64,000 nt of DNA from positions 62,001 to 126,000 of the forward strand of contig JAXGZQ010000002.1 in NCBI GenBank assembly GCA_040776905.1, in the 5' to 3' direction. Shown here piece after piece: positions 44,804-53,087 of this stretch (position 1 is the first letter of the stretch; each line of letters opens with the position of its first letter). The notes under the pieces were generated by a model. The model saw only the letters and a list, made by a program, of their open reading frames with translations, had not been told where the DNA came from and did not search any database. Origin of the DNA: SLHU01 sp009929975 (GTDB lineage: Bacteria; Bacillota; Clostridia; Saccharofermentanales; UBA5734). Position numbers and translations under genes: made by a program.

Positions 44804-45652
44804 GTGTTTGATATTGTCAAGAGACAACAACTGAACCAGGCTGTGGTGCTGATGGAAATTTCAGCGCCGCCGATTGCCCGCAAGGCTCAGCCCGGCCAGT
44901 TTATTATTCTCCGCGTCAATGACGAGGGAGAACGGATCCCGCTGACCATTGCCCATTTCGATCGTGACAGGGGAACCGTAACCATCGTCTTCCAGGTCGT
45001 CGGCAAAACGACGCAGGTTTTGTCTGAACTGAAGGAGGGCGACCAGATTCTTGATTTCGTCGGTCCGCTGGGAACGGCCTCTCATCTGGAGGGTTATCGG
45101 CGCGTCGCGGTCATCGGCGGCGGCCTGGGTTCAGCGATCGCCTGGCCGCAGGCCTGCAAACTGCATCAGATGGGTGCGCATGTCGACATGATCGTCGGTT
45201 TCCGCAACAAGGACCTGATCATTCTTGAAGATGAGATGCGCCAGTGCTGTGATCAGCTGATCATCGCGACTGATGATGGTTCCAACGGCAACCAGGGCTT
45301 CGTCACCGACATGCTCAAGCGGCAGATCGGGCAGGGCGCGGATTATGATCTGGTCATCGCGATCGGTCCGCTGATCATGATGAAATTCGTCAGTGAACTG
45401 ACCCGCCCTTATAAGATTAAAACGATTGTCAGCCTCAACCCGATCATGGTGGACGGGACCGGCATGTGCGGCGGCTGCCGGGTCACCGTCGGCGGCGAGA
45501 CGAAATTCGCCTGTGTCGACGGACCGGACTTTGACGGACATCTGGTCGACTTTGATGAGGCCATGCGCCGCCAGCTGATGTATAAAGACGCGGAAGCGGC
45601 TTCTCAGGAAGAACACCGCTGCCGTTTGACAGGAGAGATTCGACATGCTTAA
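44804..45652 (+). CDS. nfnA: NfnA: NADH-dependent ferredoxin-NADP+ oxidoreductase, small subunit
   Basis: 282 residues, GTG start behind AGGAGG. FAD-binding N-terminal domain, NAD-binding segment GGGLGSAIAWPQACKL, and a C-terminal Cys cluster DGTGMCGGCRVTVGGETKFACVDGPDF for a 2Fe-2S centre, as in NfnA and the sulfide dehydrogenase SudB. With the downstream subunit it couples NADH and reduced ferredoxin to NADP+ reduction by electron bifurcation in anaerobes. It overlaps the next gene by 8 bases. Confidence 0.92.
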   Translation: MFDIVKRQQLNQAVVLMEISAPPIARKAQPGQFIILRVNDEGERIPLTIAHFDRDRGTVTIVFQVVGKTTQVLSELKEGDQILDFVGPLGTASHLEGYRRVAVIGGGLGSAIAWPQACKLHQMGAHVDMIVGFRNKDLIILEDEMRQCCDQLIIATDDGSNGNQGFVTDMLKRQIGQGADYDLVIAIGPLIMMKFVSELTRPYKIKTIVSLNPIMVDGTGMCGGCRVTVGGETKFACVDGPDFDGHLVDFDEAMRRQLMYKDAEAASQEEHRCRLTGEIRHA

Positions 45653-47090
45653 CCGTTCAGAGAAAAAAGCCGTCATGCCGCAGCAGGATCCTCAGACCCG
45701 CAGCGGCAATTTCCGCGAAGTCGCGCTCGGCTATGATGAAGCGTCCGCGATGGAAGAGGCGGCCCGCTGCCTGCAGTGCCGTCATAAACCGTGCATGAAC
45801 GGCTGTCCGGTCCATGTCCAGATTCCCGAGTTTATTGGGCTGGTCGCGGCCGGCGAATTCGCGGCCGCTTATGAGATCATTACCGCGACCAACCGCCTGC
45901 CGGCGATTTGCGGCCGTGTCTGCCCGCAGGAGACACAGTGTGAAGCCTTATGTGTCCGCGGCAAAAAGGGCGAACCGGTCGCGATCGGCCGACTCGAACG
46001 GTTCGTCGCTGACTGGGCGATGAAAAATACGCCGCCGCAGCCGAAGCCGCGTCCGTCCAATGGCCGGAAAGTCGCCGTTGTCGGATCAGGTCCGGCCGGA
46101 CTGGCCTGCGCCGGTGATCTGGCCGGACTGGGTTACCAGGTGACGATATTTGAGGCCTTTCATACCCCCGGCGGCGTGCTGATGTACGGGATACCGGAGT
46201 TTCGTCTGCCCAAGGCGCTGGTTCAAGCGGAAATCGAGCAGCTGAAACAGCAGGGCGTTGAGATCCAGACCAATATGGTCATCGGCAAGGTCTATGATGT
46301 GGATGAGCTGATTGAGATGGGCTATGAGGCTGTCTTTCTTGGAACTGGTGCCGGTCTGCCGATGTTTCTCAATATACCAGGGGAGAATCTCAACGGGGTC
46401 TACTCGGCCAATGAGTTTCTCACGCGGATCAATTTGATGAAAGCTTACTGTTTTCCTGACTGCGATACCCCGGTCCGGGTCGGCCGCCATGTCGCGGTCA
46501 TCGGCGGCGGCAATGTCGCGATGGACGCGGCCCGCAGCGCGCTCCGCCTCGGGGCAGAAGACGTCTCAATTGTCTATCGCCGGTCGGCGGACGAACTGCC
46601 GGCCCGTGCCGAAGAGGTCGAGCACGCCCGTGAGGAAGGCATCAACTTCCGTCTGCTGCGCAATCCGACCCGGATCATCGGCGATGAGAAGGGCTGGGTC
46701 ACCGGGCTGGAGTGCCTGGCAATGAAACTGGGTGAACCGGACGCGTCCGGACGGCGTCGTCCGGTGCCGGTTCCGGGATCTGAGACCGTGCTGCCGATGG
46801 AAACGGTGATCATCGCGATCGGCCAGAGCCCCAACCCGCTGATCCGCAATGCCACGCCGGATCTGGAGACGCAGAGCTGGGGCGGTATTGTCGCGGACGA
46901 CGAAACGATGGCCACCAGCAAGGAAGGCGTGTTTGCCGGTGGTGATATCGTGACCGGAGCGGCGACGGTCATTCTGGCGATGGGCGCCGGCAAGAAAGCG
47001 GCCGCGGCCATGGATGCCTGGCTGCAGGGCCTTCCGCTGGACCAGATGCACCCGGCGGTCGTCTTCGGGACCCGCAAAGTCGAATTATAG
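45645..47090 (+). CDS. nfnB: NfnB/GltA-like: FAD/4Fe-4S NADPH oxidoreductase, large subunit
   Basis: 481 residues. An N-terminal 4Fe-4S domain (CLQCRHKPCMNGCPVHVQIPEFI and a second CGRVCPQETQCEALC) precedes an FAD domain starting GPAGLACAGDL and an NADP domain with VIGGGNVAMDAARSALRLG. Such proteins were often called homotetrameric glutamate synthase, but placement directly after nfnA indicates the Nfn complex. The 8-base overlap implies coupled translation. Confidence 0.92.
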   Translation: MLNRSEKKAVMPQQDPQTRSGNFREVALGYDEASAMEEAARCLQCRHKPCMNGCPVHVQIPEFIGLVAAGEFAAAYEIITATNRLPAICGRVCPQETQCEALCVRGKKGEPVAIGRLERFVADWAMKNTPPQPKPRPSNGRKVAVVGSGPAGLACAGDLAGLGYQVTIFEAFHTPGGVLMYGIPEFRLPKALVQAEIEQLKQQGVEIQTNMVIGKVYDVDELIEMGYEAVFLGTGAGLPMFLNIPGENLNGVYSANEFLTRINLMKAYCFPDCDTPVRVGRHVAVIGGGNVAMDAARSALRLGAEDVSIVYRRSADELPARAEEVEHAREEGINFRLLRNPTRIIGDEKGWVTGLECLAMKLGEPDASGRRRPVPVPGSETVLPMETVIIAIGQSPNPLIRNATPDLETQSWGGIVADDETMATSKEGVFAGGDIVTGAATVILAMGAGKKAAAAMDAWLQGLPLDQMHPAVVFGTRKVEL

Positions 47091-47188
47091 TCTGTACGCT
47101 TCTGGAATCACATCGGACCGGACCGTTTGCCAGCGTGTCCGGTCTTATTTTGTTTACGTTTATTCGCATGAATTGAAAGGAAAACGCC

Positions 47189-47217
47189 TTGACGCCCAGT
47201 GCGGCAAAGGCGATAAT
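47189..47217 (+). promoter_or_regulatory. Sigma-A promoter of the aldolase operon
   Basis: TTGACG (47189-47194), 17-base spacer, GATAAT (47212-47217). It precedes the palindrome at 47237-47255. Confidence 0.8.
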
Positions 47218-47236
47218 GGATATGTAATTGAAACCA

Positions 47237-47255
47237 GGTTACATATATTGTAACC
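47237..47255. promoter_or_regulatory. Palindromic operator upstream of eda, candidate IclR site
   Basis: GGTTACA-TATAT-TGTAACC, perfect 7-bp arms with a 5-base spacer, starting about 12 bases downstream of the expected transcription start. The position suits repression by the IclR-family regulator encoded next but one in the operon; binding is inferred. Confidence 0.65.
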
Positions 47256-47281
47256 AACATCAAACAAAAGGATGGACTATT

Positions 47282-47929
47282 ATGAACAGAAGAGAAATCG
47301 TTGACAAGATTGAACGTGATGGCCTCGTCGCCGTTGTACGGGCGGAATCCGCCGACCAGGCGATCCGCATATCCGAAGCCTGCATCGAAGGCGGTGTCGC
47401 GGCAATTGAGCTGACCTACACCGTGCCCGGGGCGAACGCGATCATTGAGCAGCTGGCCGGCCGCTACAAGCCGGAAGAGATCATTGTCGGTGCCGGTACC
47501 GTTCTTGATTCGGTGACCGCGCGGATGGCAATTCTCTCCGGTGCCAAATATGTTGTCAGCCCGGCGCTCGACGAAGGTGTGACCCAGATGTGCCAGACCT
47601 ACCAGATTGCCGTGATGCCCGGCGCGATGACCCTGAAGGAAATGATTGACGCGATGCGTGCCGGTGCGGATATTGTCAAAATGTTCCCCGGCGATATTCT
47701 TGGCCCGGCTATGATCAAAGCCGCTCATGGCCCGCTGCCGCAGCTTCGCATCATGCCGACCGGCGGAGTTGATGTCAACAACGCGGCGGCCTGGATCAAA
47801 GCCGGCGCGGTCGCTCTCGGTGCCGGCAGTTCACTGACCGGTGGAGCGAAAACCGGTGACTACGCGAAAATCACAGAAACCGCCAAACGGTTCATCGAAC
47901 AGATCAAACTGGCCCGCGGCCAGGCATGA
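47282..47929 (+). CDS. eda: 2-keto-3-deoxy-6-phosphogluconate/4-hydroxy-2-oxoglutarate aldolase
   Basis: 215 residues, class I aldolase. Glu43 in GVAAIELTYT and Schiff-base Lys132 in IVKMFPGDILG are the catalytic pair. It splits KDPG (or its galacto-epimer) to pyruvate and glyceraldehyde 3-phosphate. AAAGGATGG precedes the ATG at 47282. It belongs with kdgK and dgoD: dehydration, phosphorylation and cleavage of sugar acids. Confidence 0.95.
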   Translation: MNRREIVDKIERDGLVAVVRAESADQAIRISEACIEGGVAAIELTYTVPGANAIIEQLAGRYKPEEIIVGAGTVLDSVTARMAILSGAKYVVSPALDEGVTQMCQTYQIAVMPGAMTLKEMIDAMRAGADIVKMFPGDILGPAMIKAAHGPLPQLRIMPTGGVDVNNAAAWIKAGAVALGAGSSLTGGAKTGDYAKITETAKRFIEQIKLARGQA

Positions 47930-47950
47930 TCAGGGAAAGCGGACTGACTT

Positions 47951-48763
47951 ATGCCTGAACCAACCTTACAGACGGTCGATCGTGCGCTGACTCTGCTGGA
48001 ATTGCTGGCCAGGCATCGTGACGGGCTGCGCCCGGTTGATCTGACCGTGCTGATGGGCCTGAATAAGGTAACGGTTCATCGACTGCTGTCGACGCTGGCG
48101 CAGCGCGGCTTCATCGAACGGGACAGTTCCGGCCACCGCTGGCTGCTCGGCCTGAAAATGATCGAGCTGAGCAGCCTGCGCCTGAACAGTCTGGAGCTGA
48201 AGACTGAGGCACAACCGATTCTGCGCCGGCTGATTGAGCAGACCGGACAGGCAGCGCATCTGGCCATCCGCGACCGGACGGAAATCGTCTATATTGAAAA
48301 GATGGAAACCGTCCATTCGATGCGCATGTATTCGCAGATCGGCAAACGCAGCCCTGCGTTCAGTACCGCGCTGGGCAAGGTCCTGCTGGCAGCGCTGCCG
48401 GATGAGGACCTGGCCGCGATGCTGGACCGGGCTGAACTTAAGCCGTTGACTGCCGGAACAATCACTGACACCGTGACGCTGGCCCGCGACATCCGTCAGA
48501 CTCGCCAGCGCGGCTATGCGCTGGACCGGGAGGAAAATGAACCCGGTATCTGCTGTCTGGCCGCACCCGTCTACGATTATCGTGGCCAGATGATCGCGGC
48601 GATCAGCACGGCCGGCGACCGGCGTGACTACCTGGACGATCCGGGACATCCGATGATCGGTCAGGTGAAGGAGGCGGCCCGCCAGATCTCACGGCGCATG
48701 GGATATGTAGAAGAACAGATCATATCGATAACAGAAACACATCAGGGAGGTACCTATGAGTAA
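47951..48763 (+). CDS. IclR-family transcriptional regulator
   Basis: 270 residues. N-terminal winged helix (about 5-65, with GLRPVDLTVLMGLNKVTVHRLLSTL) and a C-terminal IclR effector domain (KTEAQPILRRLIEQTGQAAHLA to the end, with ENEPGICCLAAPVYDYRG). Similar regulators (KdgR) sense 2-keto-3-deoxygluconate. It probably binds the palindrome at the operon promoter. It ends 8 bases inside kdgK. Confidence 0.93.
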   Translation: MPEPTLQTVDRALTLLELLARHRDGLRPVDLTVLMGLNKVTVHRLLSTLAQRGFIERDSSGHRWLLGLKMIELSSLRLNSLELKTEAQPILRRLIEQTGQAAHLAIRDRTEIVYIEKMETVHSMRMYSQIGKRSPAFSTALGKVLLAALPDEDLAAMLDRAELKPLTAGTITDTVTLARDIRQTRQRGYALDREENEPGICCLAAPVYDYRGQMIAAISTAGDRRDYLDDPGHPMIGQVKEAARQISRRMGYVEEQIISITETHQGGTYE

Positions 48764-49787
48764 GAAAGTGGTTACATTTGGTGAAATCATGCTGCGGCTG
48801 AAATCACCGGGCATGGAGCGATTCGGCCAGTCACCGGCTCTGGAGATGACCTTTGGCGGCGGTGAGGCCAATGTCGCGGTTTCCGCGGCTAATTACGGCA
48901 TGGACGCGATGTTTGTCACCGCGCTGCCGAAAAATGATATCGCGGATGTCTGCATCCGTGAACTGCGCAGCTTTGGTGTTGACACCAGCAAGATCAGACG
49001 TAGCGGCAGCCGGATCGGCGTATATTACCTGGAAGGCGGTGCCAATCAGCGGGCATCCAAAGTCATCTATGACCGTGATCATTCCAGTGTCTCAGAAGTG
49101 CAGCCGGGCGATTTTGACTGGCAGGATATTTTTACCGGCGCGGACTGGTTCCATGTGACCGGCATCACACCGGCGATTACCCAGAACTGCGCCGACGTGG
49201 CGATCGAAGCGATGAAGGCCGCCCGCTCACTGGGCGTCAAGGTTTCGATGGATCTCAACTACCGGGCGAAACTGTGGCAGTATGGCAAGAAATCATCGGA
49301 GGTCATGCCGGAACTTGTCCGTCTGACCGATGTCCTGATCGCCAATGAGGAAGACTGCCAGAAGTCACTCGGAATCGAGGCCGCCGCTGATGTCGAATCC
49401 GGTGAACTGTCTCAATCGGCTTATGAACAGCTGACCGCACGCGTGCTTGAGCTGTATCCGAATCTCGAGCGGATCGCGATCACCCTGCGTGAAAGCCTGA
49501 GCGCGGACATGAACGACTGGTCGGCCTGCATCCGGGATGACCAGGGATTCTACCGCACCCGCGTTTATGAGATCCGGGACATTGTCGACCGGGTCGGCGG
49601 TGGCGACTCCTTCTGCGGCGGGCTGATCTATGGCCTGCTCCATCTGGAAGACTCGCACCAGGCACTCGAGTTCGCGGTTGCCGCCAGCTGTCTCAAACAC
49701 AGCATCATGGGCGACTACAACCGAGTCAGCGTCAGTGAAGTTGAAAAACTGATGAAAGGTGATGCCACCGGGCGCGTCCAGCGCTGA
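48756..49787 (+). CDS. kdgK: 2-keto-3-deoxygluconate kinase (PfkB family)
   Basis: 343 residues. PfkB opening VVTFGEIMLRLKSPG and MTFGGGEANVAVSAANYG, and the C-terminal anion-hole motif DRVGGGDSFCGGLIYGL (GGGDSF with the catalytic Asp). KdgK phosphorylates 2-keto-3-deoxygluconate to KDPG, the substrate of the aldolase two genes upstream. Overlaps the regulator gene by 8 bases. A terminator ends it 11 bases after the stop codon. Confidence 0.94.
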   Translation: MSKKVVTFGEIMLRLKSPGMERFGQSPALEMTFGGGEANVAVSAANYGMDAMFVTALPKNDIADVCIRELRSFGVDTSKIRRSGSRIGVYYLEGGANQRASKVIYDRDHSSVSEVQPGDFDWQDIFTGADWFHVTGITPAITQNCADVAIEAMKAARSLGVKVSMDLNYRAKLWQYGKKSSEVMPELVRLTDVLIANEEDCQKSLGIEAAADVESGELSQSAYEQLTARVLELYPNLERIAITLRESLSADMNDWSACIRDDQGFYRTRVYEIRDIVDRVGGGDSFCGGLIYGLLHLEDSHQALEFAVAASCLKHSIMGDYNRVSVSEVEKLMKGDATGRVQR

Positions 49788-49798
49788 TTGGATCAACC

Positions 49799-49834
49799 GG
49801 CTTCCCGTTCCTGTGAATGGGAAGCCTTTTTTTT
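49799..49834 (+). terminator. Intrinsic terminator between kdgK and dgoD
   Basis: 8-bp stem GGCTTCCC/GGGAAGCC followed by eight T residues. The T-run ends 1 base before the ribosome binding site of dgoD, so dgoD is read by leakage, antitermination or an unseen promoter. Confidence 0.9.
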
Positions 49835-49849
49835 CGGGAGGACCATGAG

Positions 49850-50995
49850 ATGAAACTGATCCGCTACGAGCTGTTCAAGGTTCCGCCGCGCTGGCTGTTT
49901 CTCCGTCTGGAGACCGATGACGGATTGGTCGGCTGGGGAGAACCGGTCGTCGAAGGCCGGGCTGACACGGTCCGGGCCTGTGTCGAGGAGCTGTGGCCCT
50001 ATCTGGAAAACAGTGATCCTGCCGATATCGAGGATATCTGGCAGCGCATCTACCGCGGCGGGTTTTATCGCGGCGGCCCCATCCTGACCAGCGCGCTGTC
50101 CGGCATCGAGCAGGCGCTCTGGGATATCAAGGGGAAAAAATTCGGAGTTCCGGTCTATCAGCTGATGGGCGGCCGCTGCCGCGACCGCATCCAGGTCTAT
50201 AACTGGATCGGCGGCGATCGGCCGGACGATGTCGGGGCCGAGGCGAAGCGCCAGGTCGAGCGCGGCTTCCGGGCCGTCAAGATGAACGCGACGGAAGAGC
50301 TGCACTATATCGACAGCCACCACAAGGTGGACGCGGTACTTGAACGTGTTGCCGCGGTACGGGCGGCCGATTCGGACCTGATGATCGGTATTGATTTTCA
50401 TGGCCGGGTGCACAAGGCGATGGCCAAAACACTGGTCCGCGAGCTCGAGCCCTTCCATCTGATGTTCGTCGAAGAACCGGTGCTGTCGGAAAACCTGGAA
50501 GCACTGCGTGATCTGGCCCATCTGACCACCATTCCGATCGCGACCGGCGAACGGCTCTATACCCGCTGGGATTTCAAGGAACTGCTCCATCAGGGCTATG
50601 TCGATATCATCCAGCCGGACCTTTCCCATGCCGGCGGCCTGCTTGAATGCCGCAAGATCGCGGCGATGGCCGAGGCGTATGATATCGCGGTCGCCCCGCA
50701 CTGTCCCCTGGGGCCGATCGCGCTGGCCAGCTGCCTCAACCTCGATGCCTGCACGCCCAACGCGTTTATCCAGGAGCAGAGCCTGGGCATCCACTACAAT
50801 GTCGGCAATGATCTGCTCGATTATCTGCAGGATCCGGCTGACTTCACCTATGCGGACGGGTATGTCAATCTGCCGGTCCGTCCCGGACTCGGTGTCGCGA
50901 TCAACGAAGACATGGTCCGTCAGCGGGCCGAGGTCGGCCACAGCTGGAAAAACCCGGTCTGGCGTCATGAAGACGGCAGTGTTGCCGAGTGGTAA
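49850..50995 (+). CDS. dgoD: D-galactonate dehydratase
   Basis: 381 residues of the enolase superfamily. It follows E. coli DgoD closely over its whole length: PPRWLFLRLETDDGLVGWGEPVVEGRA, FYRGGPILTSALSGIEQALWDIKGK, Asp182 and His184 in IGIDFHGRVHKAMAK, FVEEPVLSE (Glu), ATGERLYTRWDFK (Glu234) and APHCPLGPIALASCLNLDA (His). It dehydrates D-galactonate to 2-keto-3-deoxy-D-galactonate. The ATG at 49850 has GGGAGG. E. coli dgoD is paired with dgoK and dgoA; here the kdgK and eda products may fill that role. Confidence 0.95.
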   Translation: MKLIRYELFKVPPRWLFLRLETDDGLVGWGEPVVEGRADTVRACVEELWPYLENSDPADIEDIWQRIYRGGFYRGGPILTSALSGIEQALWDIKGKKFGVPVYQLMGGRCRDRIQVYNWIGGDRPDDVGAEAKRQVERGFRAVKMNATEELHYIDSHHKVDAVLERVAAVRAADSDLMIGIDFHGRVHKAMAKTLVRELEPFHLMFVEEPVLSENLEALRDLAHLTTIPIATGERLYTRWDFKELLHQGYVDIIQPDLSHAGGLLECRKIAAMAEAYDIAVAPHCPLGPIALASCLNLDACTPNAFIQEQSLGIHYNVGNDLLDYLQDPADFTYADGYVNLPVRPGLGVAINEDMVRQRAEVGHSWKNPVWRHEDGSVAEW

Positions 50996-51020
50996 AGTAA
51001 ACAGGAATCGACCATCAACC

Positions 51021-51047
51021 GGCCGGTCCGTAATGAGCGGGCCGGCT
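51021..51047 (+). repeat. Stem-loop at the dgoD-FAH junction
   Basis: Stem GG-CCGGTCC (51021-51029) with GGGCCGG-CT (51039-51047), including G-T pairs, 9-base loop, no T-run. Lies 6 or so bases upstream of the AGGAGG of the next gene. Confidence 0.45.
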
Positions 51048-51066
51048 CATGATCAGGAGGAAAATT

Positions 51067-51849
51067 ATGCGTTATGTCCGATACCAGCATGGCGGTGAAG
51101 ACCGCTGGGGCTTTCTTGTCAATGACCAGCTGATCCAGCCGCTTGACGGCGCGCCCTATGAAGACGGATCACCGCGCGGCACACCGCTGCCGCTCAATGC
51201 CGTGTCCCTGCTGGCCCCGTGCAGTCCGAGCAAGATTGTCGCGGTCGGCAAGAACTACCAGGACCACATCGATGAATTTGACAGCGAACGTCCGGCCAAT
51301 CCGATTCTGTTCATCAAGCCGTCCACCACGGTTCTCGCGCCGGACGCGACGCTGAACCTGCCGCCGCGTTCCATCACCGGGCAGGTTGATTATGAAGGAG
51401 AACTGGCGATTGTGATCGGGAAGCAAGCCACGCGGATCAAGGCCGGCCAATACGCCGATTATGTGCTCGGCTACACCTGCCTCAATGATGTCACCGCCCG
51501 CGACCTGCAAAGCAAGGACGGGCAGTGGACCCGGGCCAAGGGCATGGACCATTTCGCTCCGGTCGGCCCCGTGATTGAGACGGAGCTGGACCCGTCTGAT
51601 CTGCAGCTGCGCACCCGTCTGAACCATCAGCTTGTACAGGAGTCAAAAACCAGCCTGATGATCTGGAAAATTCCCGAACTGCTTGAGTTCATCACCGCGC
51701 ATATCACCCTGCTGCCGGGCGATGTCGTCGCCACCGGAACGCCGGCCGGCGTTGGCCCGATGAAGCCGGGTGATCTGGTGGAAGTGAGCATTGAGGGAAT
51801 CGGTGTGCTGAAAACCCATATCGCGGATAGCGTGGCGGACGCTGAATAA
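51067..51849 (+). CDS. Fumarylacetoacetate hydrolase family protein
   Basis: 260 residues. The C-terminal FAH domain shows YEGELAIVIGKQA, YTCLNDVTARDLQSKDGQWTRAKGMDHFAPVGPV and TGTPAGVGPMKPGD, with the metal-binding acidic residues in place. Family members cleave or decarboxylate 2-oxo acids, and one branch dehydrates 2-keto-3-deoxy sugar acids. In this cluster it could act on a keto-deoxy sugar acid, which is a guess. AGGAGG precedes the ATG at 51067. Confidence 0.9.
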   Translation: MRYVRYQHGGEDRWGFLVNDQLIQPLDGAPYEDGSPRGTPLPLNAVSLLAPCSPSKIVAVGKNYQDHIDEFDSERPANPILFIKPSTTVLAPDATLNLPPRSITGQVDYEGELAIVIGKQATRIKAGQYADYVLGYTCLNDVTARDLQSKDGQWTRAKGMDHFAPVGPVIETELDPSDLQLRTRLNHQLVQESKTSLMIWKIPELLEFITAHITLLPGDVVATGTPAGVGPMKPGDLVEVSIEGIGVLKTHIADSVADAE

Positions 51850-51873
51850 CCGGTCAAACCGCCTCCCTTGTTC

Positions 51874-51902
51874 TTGACAGAGCCGGATGGGATCGTTATG
51901 AT
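51874..51902 (+). promoter_or_regulatory. Sigma-A promoter of lacI-type regulator and xyl genes
   Basis: TTGACA (51874-51879), 17-base spacer, TATGAT (51897-51902), near consensus. A 10-bp inverted repeat begins 17 bases further on. Confidence 0.85.
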
Positions 51903-51918
51903 GAAACTGTCATTGTGC

Positions 51919-51945
51919 CCGGGCACGGTTGGACACCGTGCCCGG
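51919..51945. promoter_or_regulatory. Long inverted repeat in the lacI leader
   Basis: CCGGGCACGG (51919-51928) and CCGTGCCCGG (51936-51945), perfect 10-bp arms with a 7-base spacer, at about +10 to +36. It could be an autoregulatory operator of the LacI-type protein or an RNA hairpin before the ribosome binding site. There is no T-run, so it is not an intrinsic terminator. Confidence 0.55.
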
Positions 51946-51973
51946 TTCGCGCAGAAAGGACGGCGGCCATCAT

Positions 51974-53026
51974 ATGAGTGTCTCGATTCGTGAAATCGCA
52001 CGCCTTGCCGGGGTTTCCCGCGGCACGGTCGATCGTGCGCTCAATAACCGCCCGGGAATTAATCCGCAGATCAAGCAGCAGATACTCCGGATCGCCGACG
52101 AGGTCGGCTATCGCTCCAACCGGGCCGGCCGGATGCTGGGGCTGCGCAAGAAACCGCTGACACTGGGCGTTCAGATGCCGGCAGACGGCAATGATTTCTT
52201 CCTCGATGTCAGCGAAGGCCTGGAAGAAGCCGCGGCTGAATTTGCCGATGCCGGTCTTTCACTCCGGATCGAAACGATGAAGGGCTATTCTGTGGAGCGT
52301 CAGCTGGCGCAGCTGAACTCGCTGCTTGACAGCGGTGTGAACGGTCTGGCTTTCGTGCCGATCGATCAGCCGCCGATCCGTTCGTTCATGCAGAAACTGG
52401 CCCGCCAGGATATCCCGGTGATCACGCTGAACAGTGATATCGCGGACGCGCCGCGCCTGTGCTATGTCGGCAATGACTACACCGCCAGCGGCCGCACCGC
52501 GGGCGGCCTCCTCGGCCTTCTGGCCGGTGATCGTCCACTAGAGACCCTGATCATGACCGGATCCGTCCAGGTTCTCGGCCATAACCAGCGCATCCGCGGT
52601 TTCAGCCAGGTGGTGCGCGAACATTATCCACACATTCACATTCTCGATATTCAGGAAAACCAGGATGACGACCGGCTGTCGGAACAGCTGGTCGCTGACG
52701 CGCTTCAGCGCTGGCCGCAGCTGAACGCGCTGTATCTGACCGCCGGCGGAGTCGCCGGTGCCTGCCGGGCGGTACGCCGTGCGGCCGACCGCCGTTTGAA
52801 AATTGTCTCTTTCGATCAGACACGGGTGACGGAACCGCTGCTGCAGGAAGGACTGATCACCGCGTCAATCAGTCAGGAACCGCGCCAGCAGGGCTATCAG
52901 GCGATCCGCCTGCTCTTCGATTATCTGCTCGATGGCAGCCAGCCACCCGAGCGGGTGATTATGCCGAATCATATTCTGATTCGTGAACATCTAAGCCATC
53001 GCCCCGATTCTGGCAATCGGGGCTGA
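51974..53026 (+). CDS. LacI/PurR-family transcriptional regulator
   Basis: 350 residues. N-terminal LacI helix-turn-helix (MSVSIREIARLAGVSRGTVDRALNNRPGIN, about 1-30) and hinge, then a periplasmic-binding-protein-like domain. The effector domain resembles the rhizopine/ribose-binding type (KLARQDIPVITLNSDIADAPRLCYVGNDY). It sits directly in front of xylA and probably controls the xyl/glycosidase genes in response to a sugar. AAAGGACGG precedes the start at 51974. A stem-loop overlaps its stop codon. Confidence 0.92.
   Translation: MSVSIREIARLAGVSRGTVDRALNNRPGINPQIKQQILRIADEVGYRSNRAGRMLGLRKKPLTLGVQMPADGNDFFLDVSEGLEEAAAEFADAGLSLRIETMKGYSVERQLAQLNSLLDSGVNGLAFVPIDQPPIRSFMQKLARQDIPVITLNSDIADAPRLCYVGNDYTASGRTAGGLLGLLAGDRPLETLIMTGSVQVLGHNQRIRGFSQVVREHYPHIHILDIQENQDDDRLSEQLVADALQRWPQLNALYLTAGGVAGACRAVRRAADRRLKIVSFDQTRVTEPLLQEGLITASISQEPRQQGYQAIRLLFDYLLDGSQPPERVIMPNHILIREHLSHRPDSGNRG
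53001..53023 (+). repeat. Stem-loop at the lacI-xylA junction
   Basis: Perfect 9-bp stem GCCCCGATT/AATCGGGGC with a 5-base loop, ending 1 base before the lacI stop codon. No T-run follows. It could damp transcription or stabilise the 3' end of the regulator message. Confidence 0.55.
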
Positions 53027-53087
53027 GGTATATCGCCGGCAGACGCCGAGCAAAGACTGTCCCCCGGACAGTACAGGAGGTCGACCC

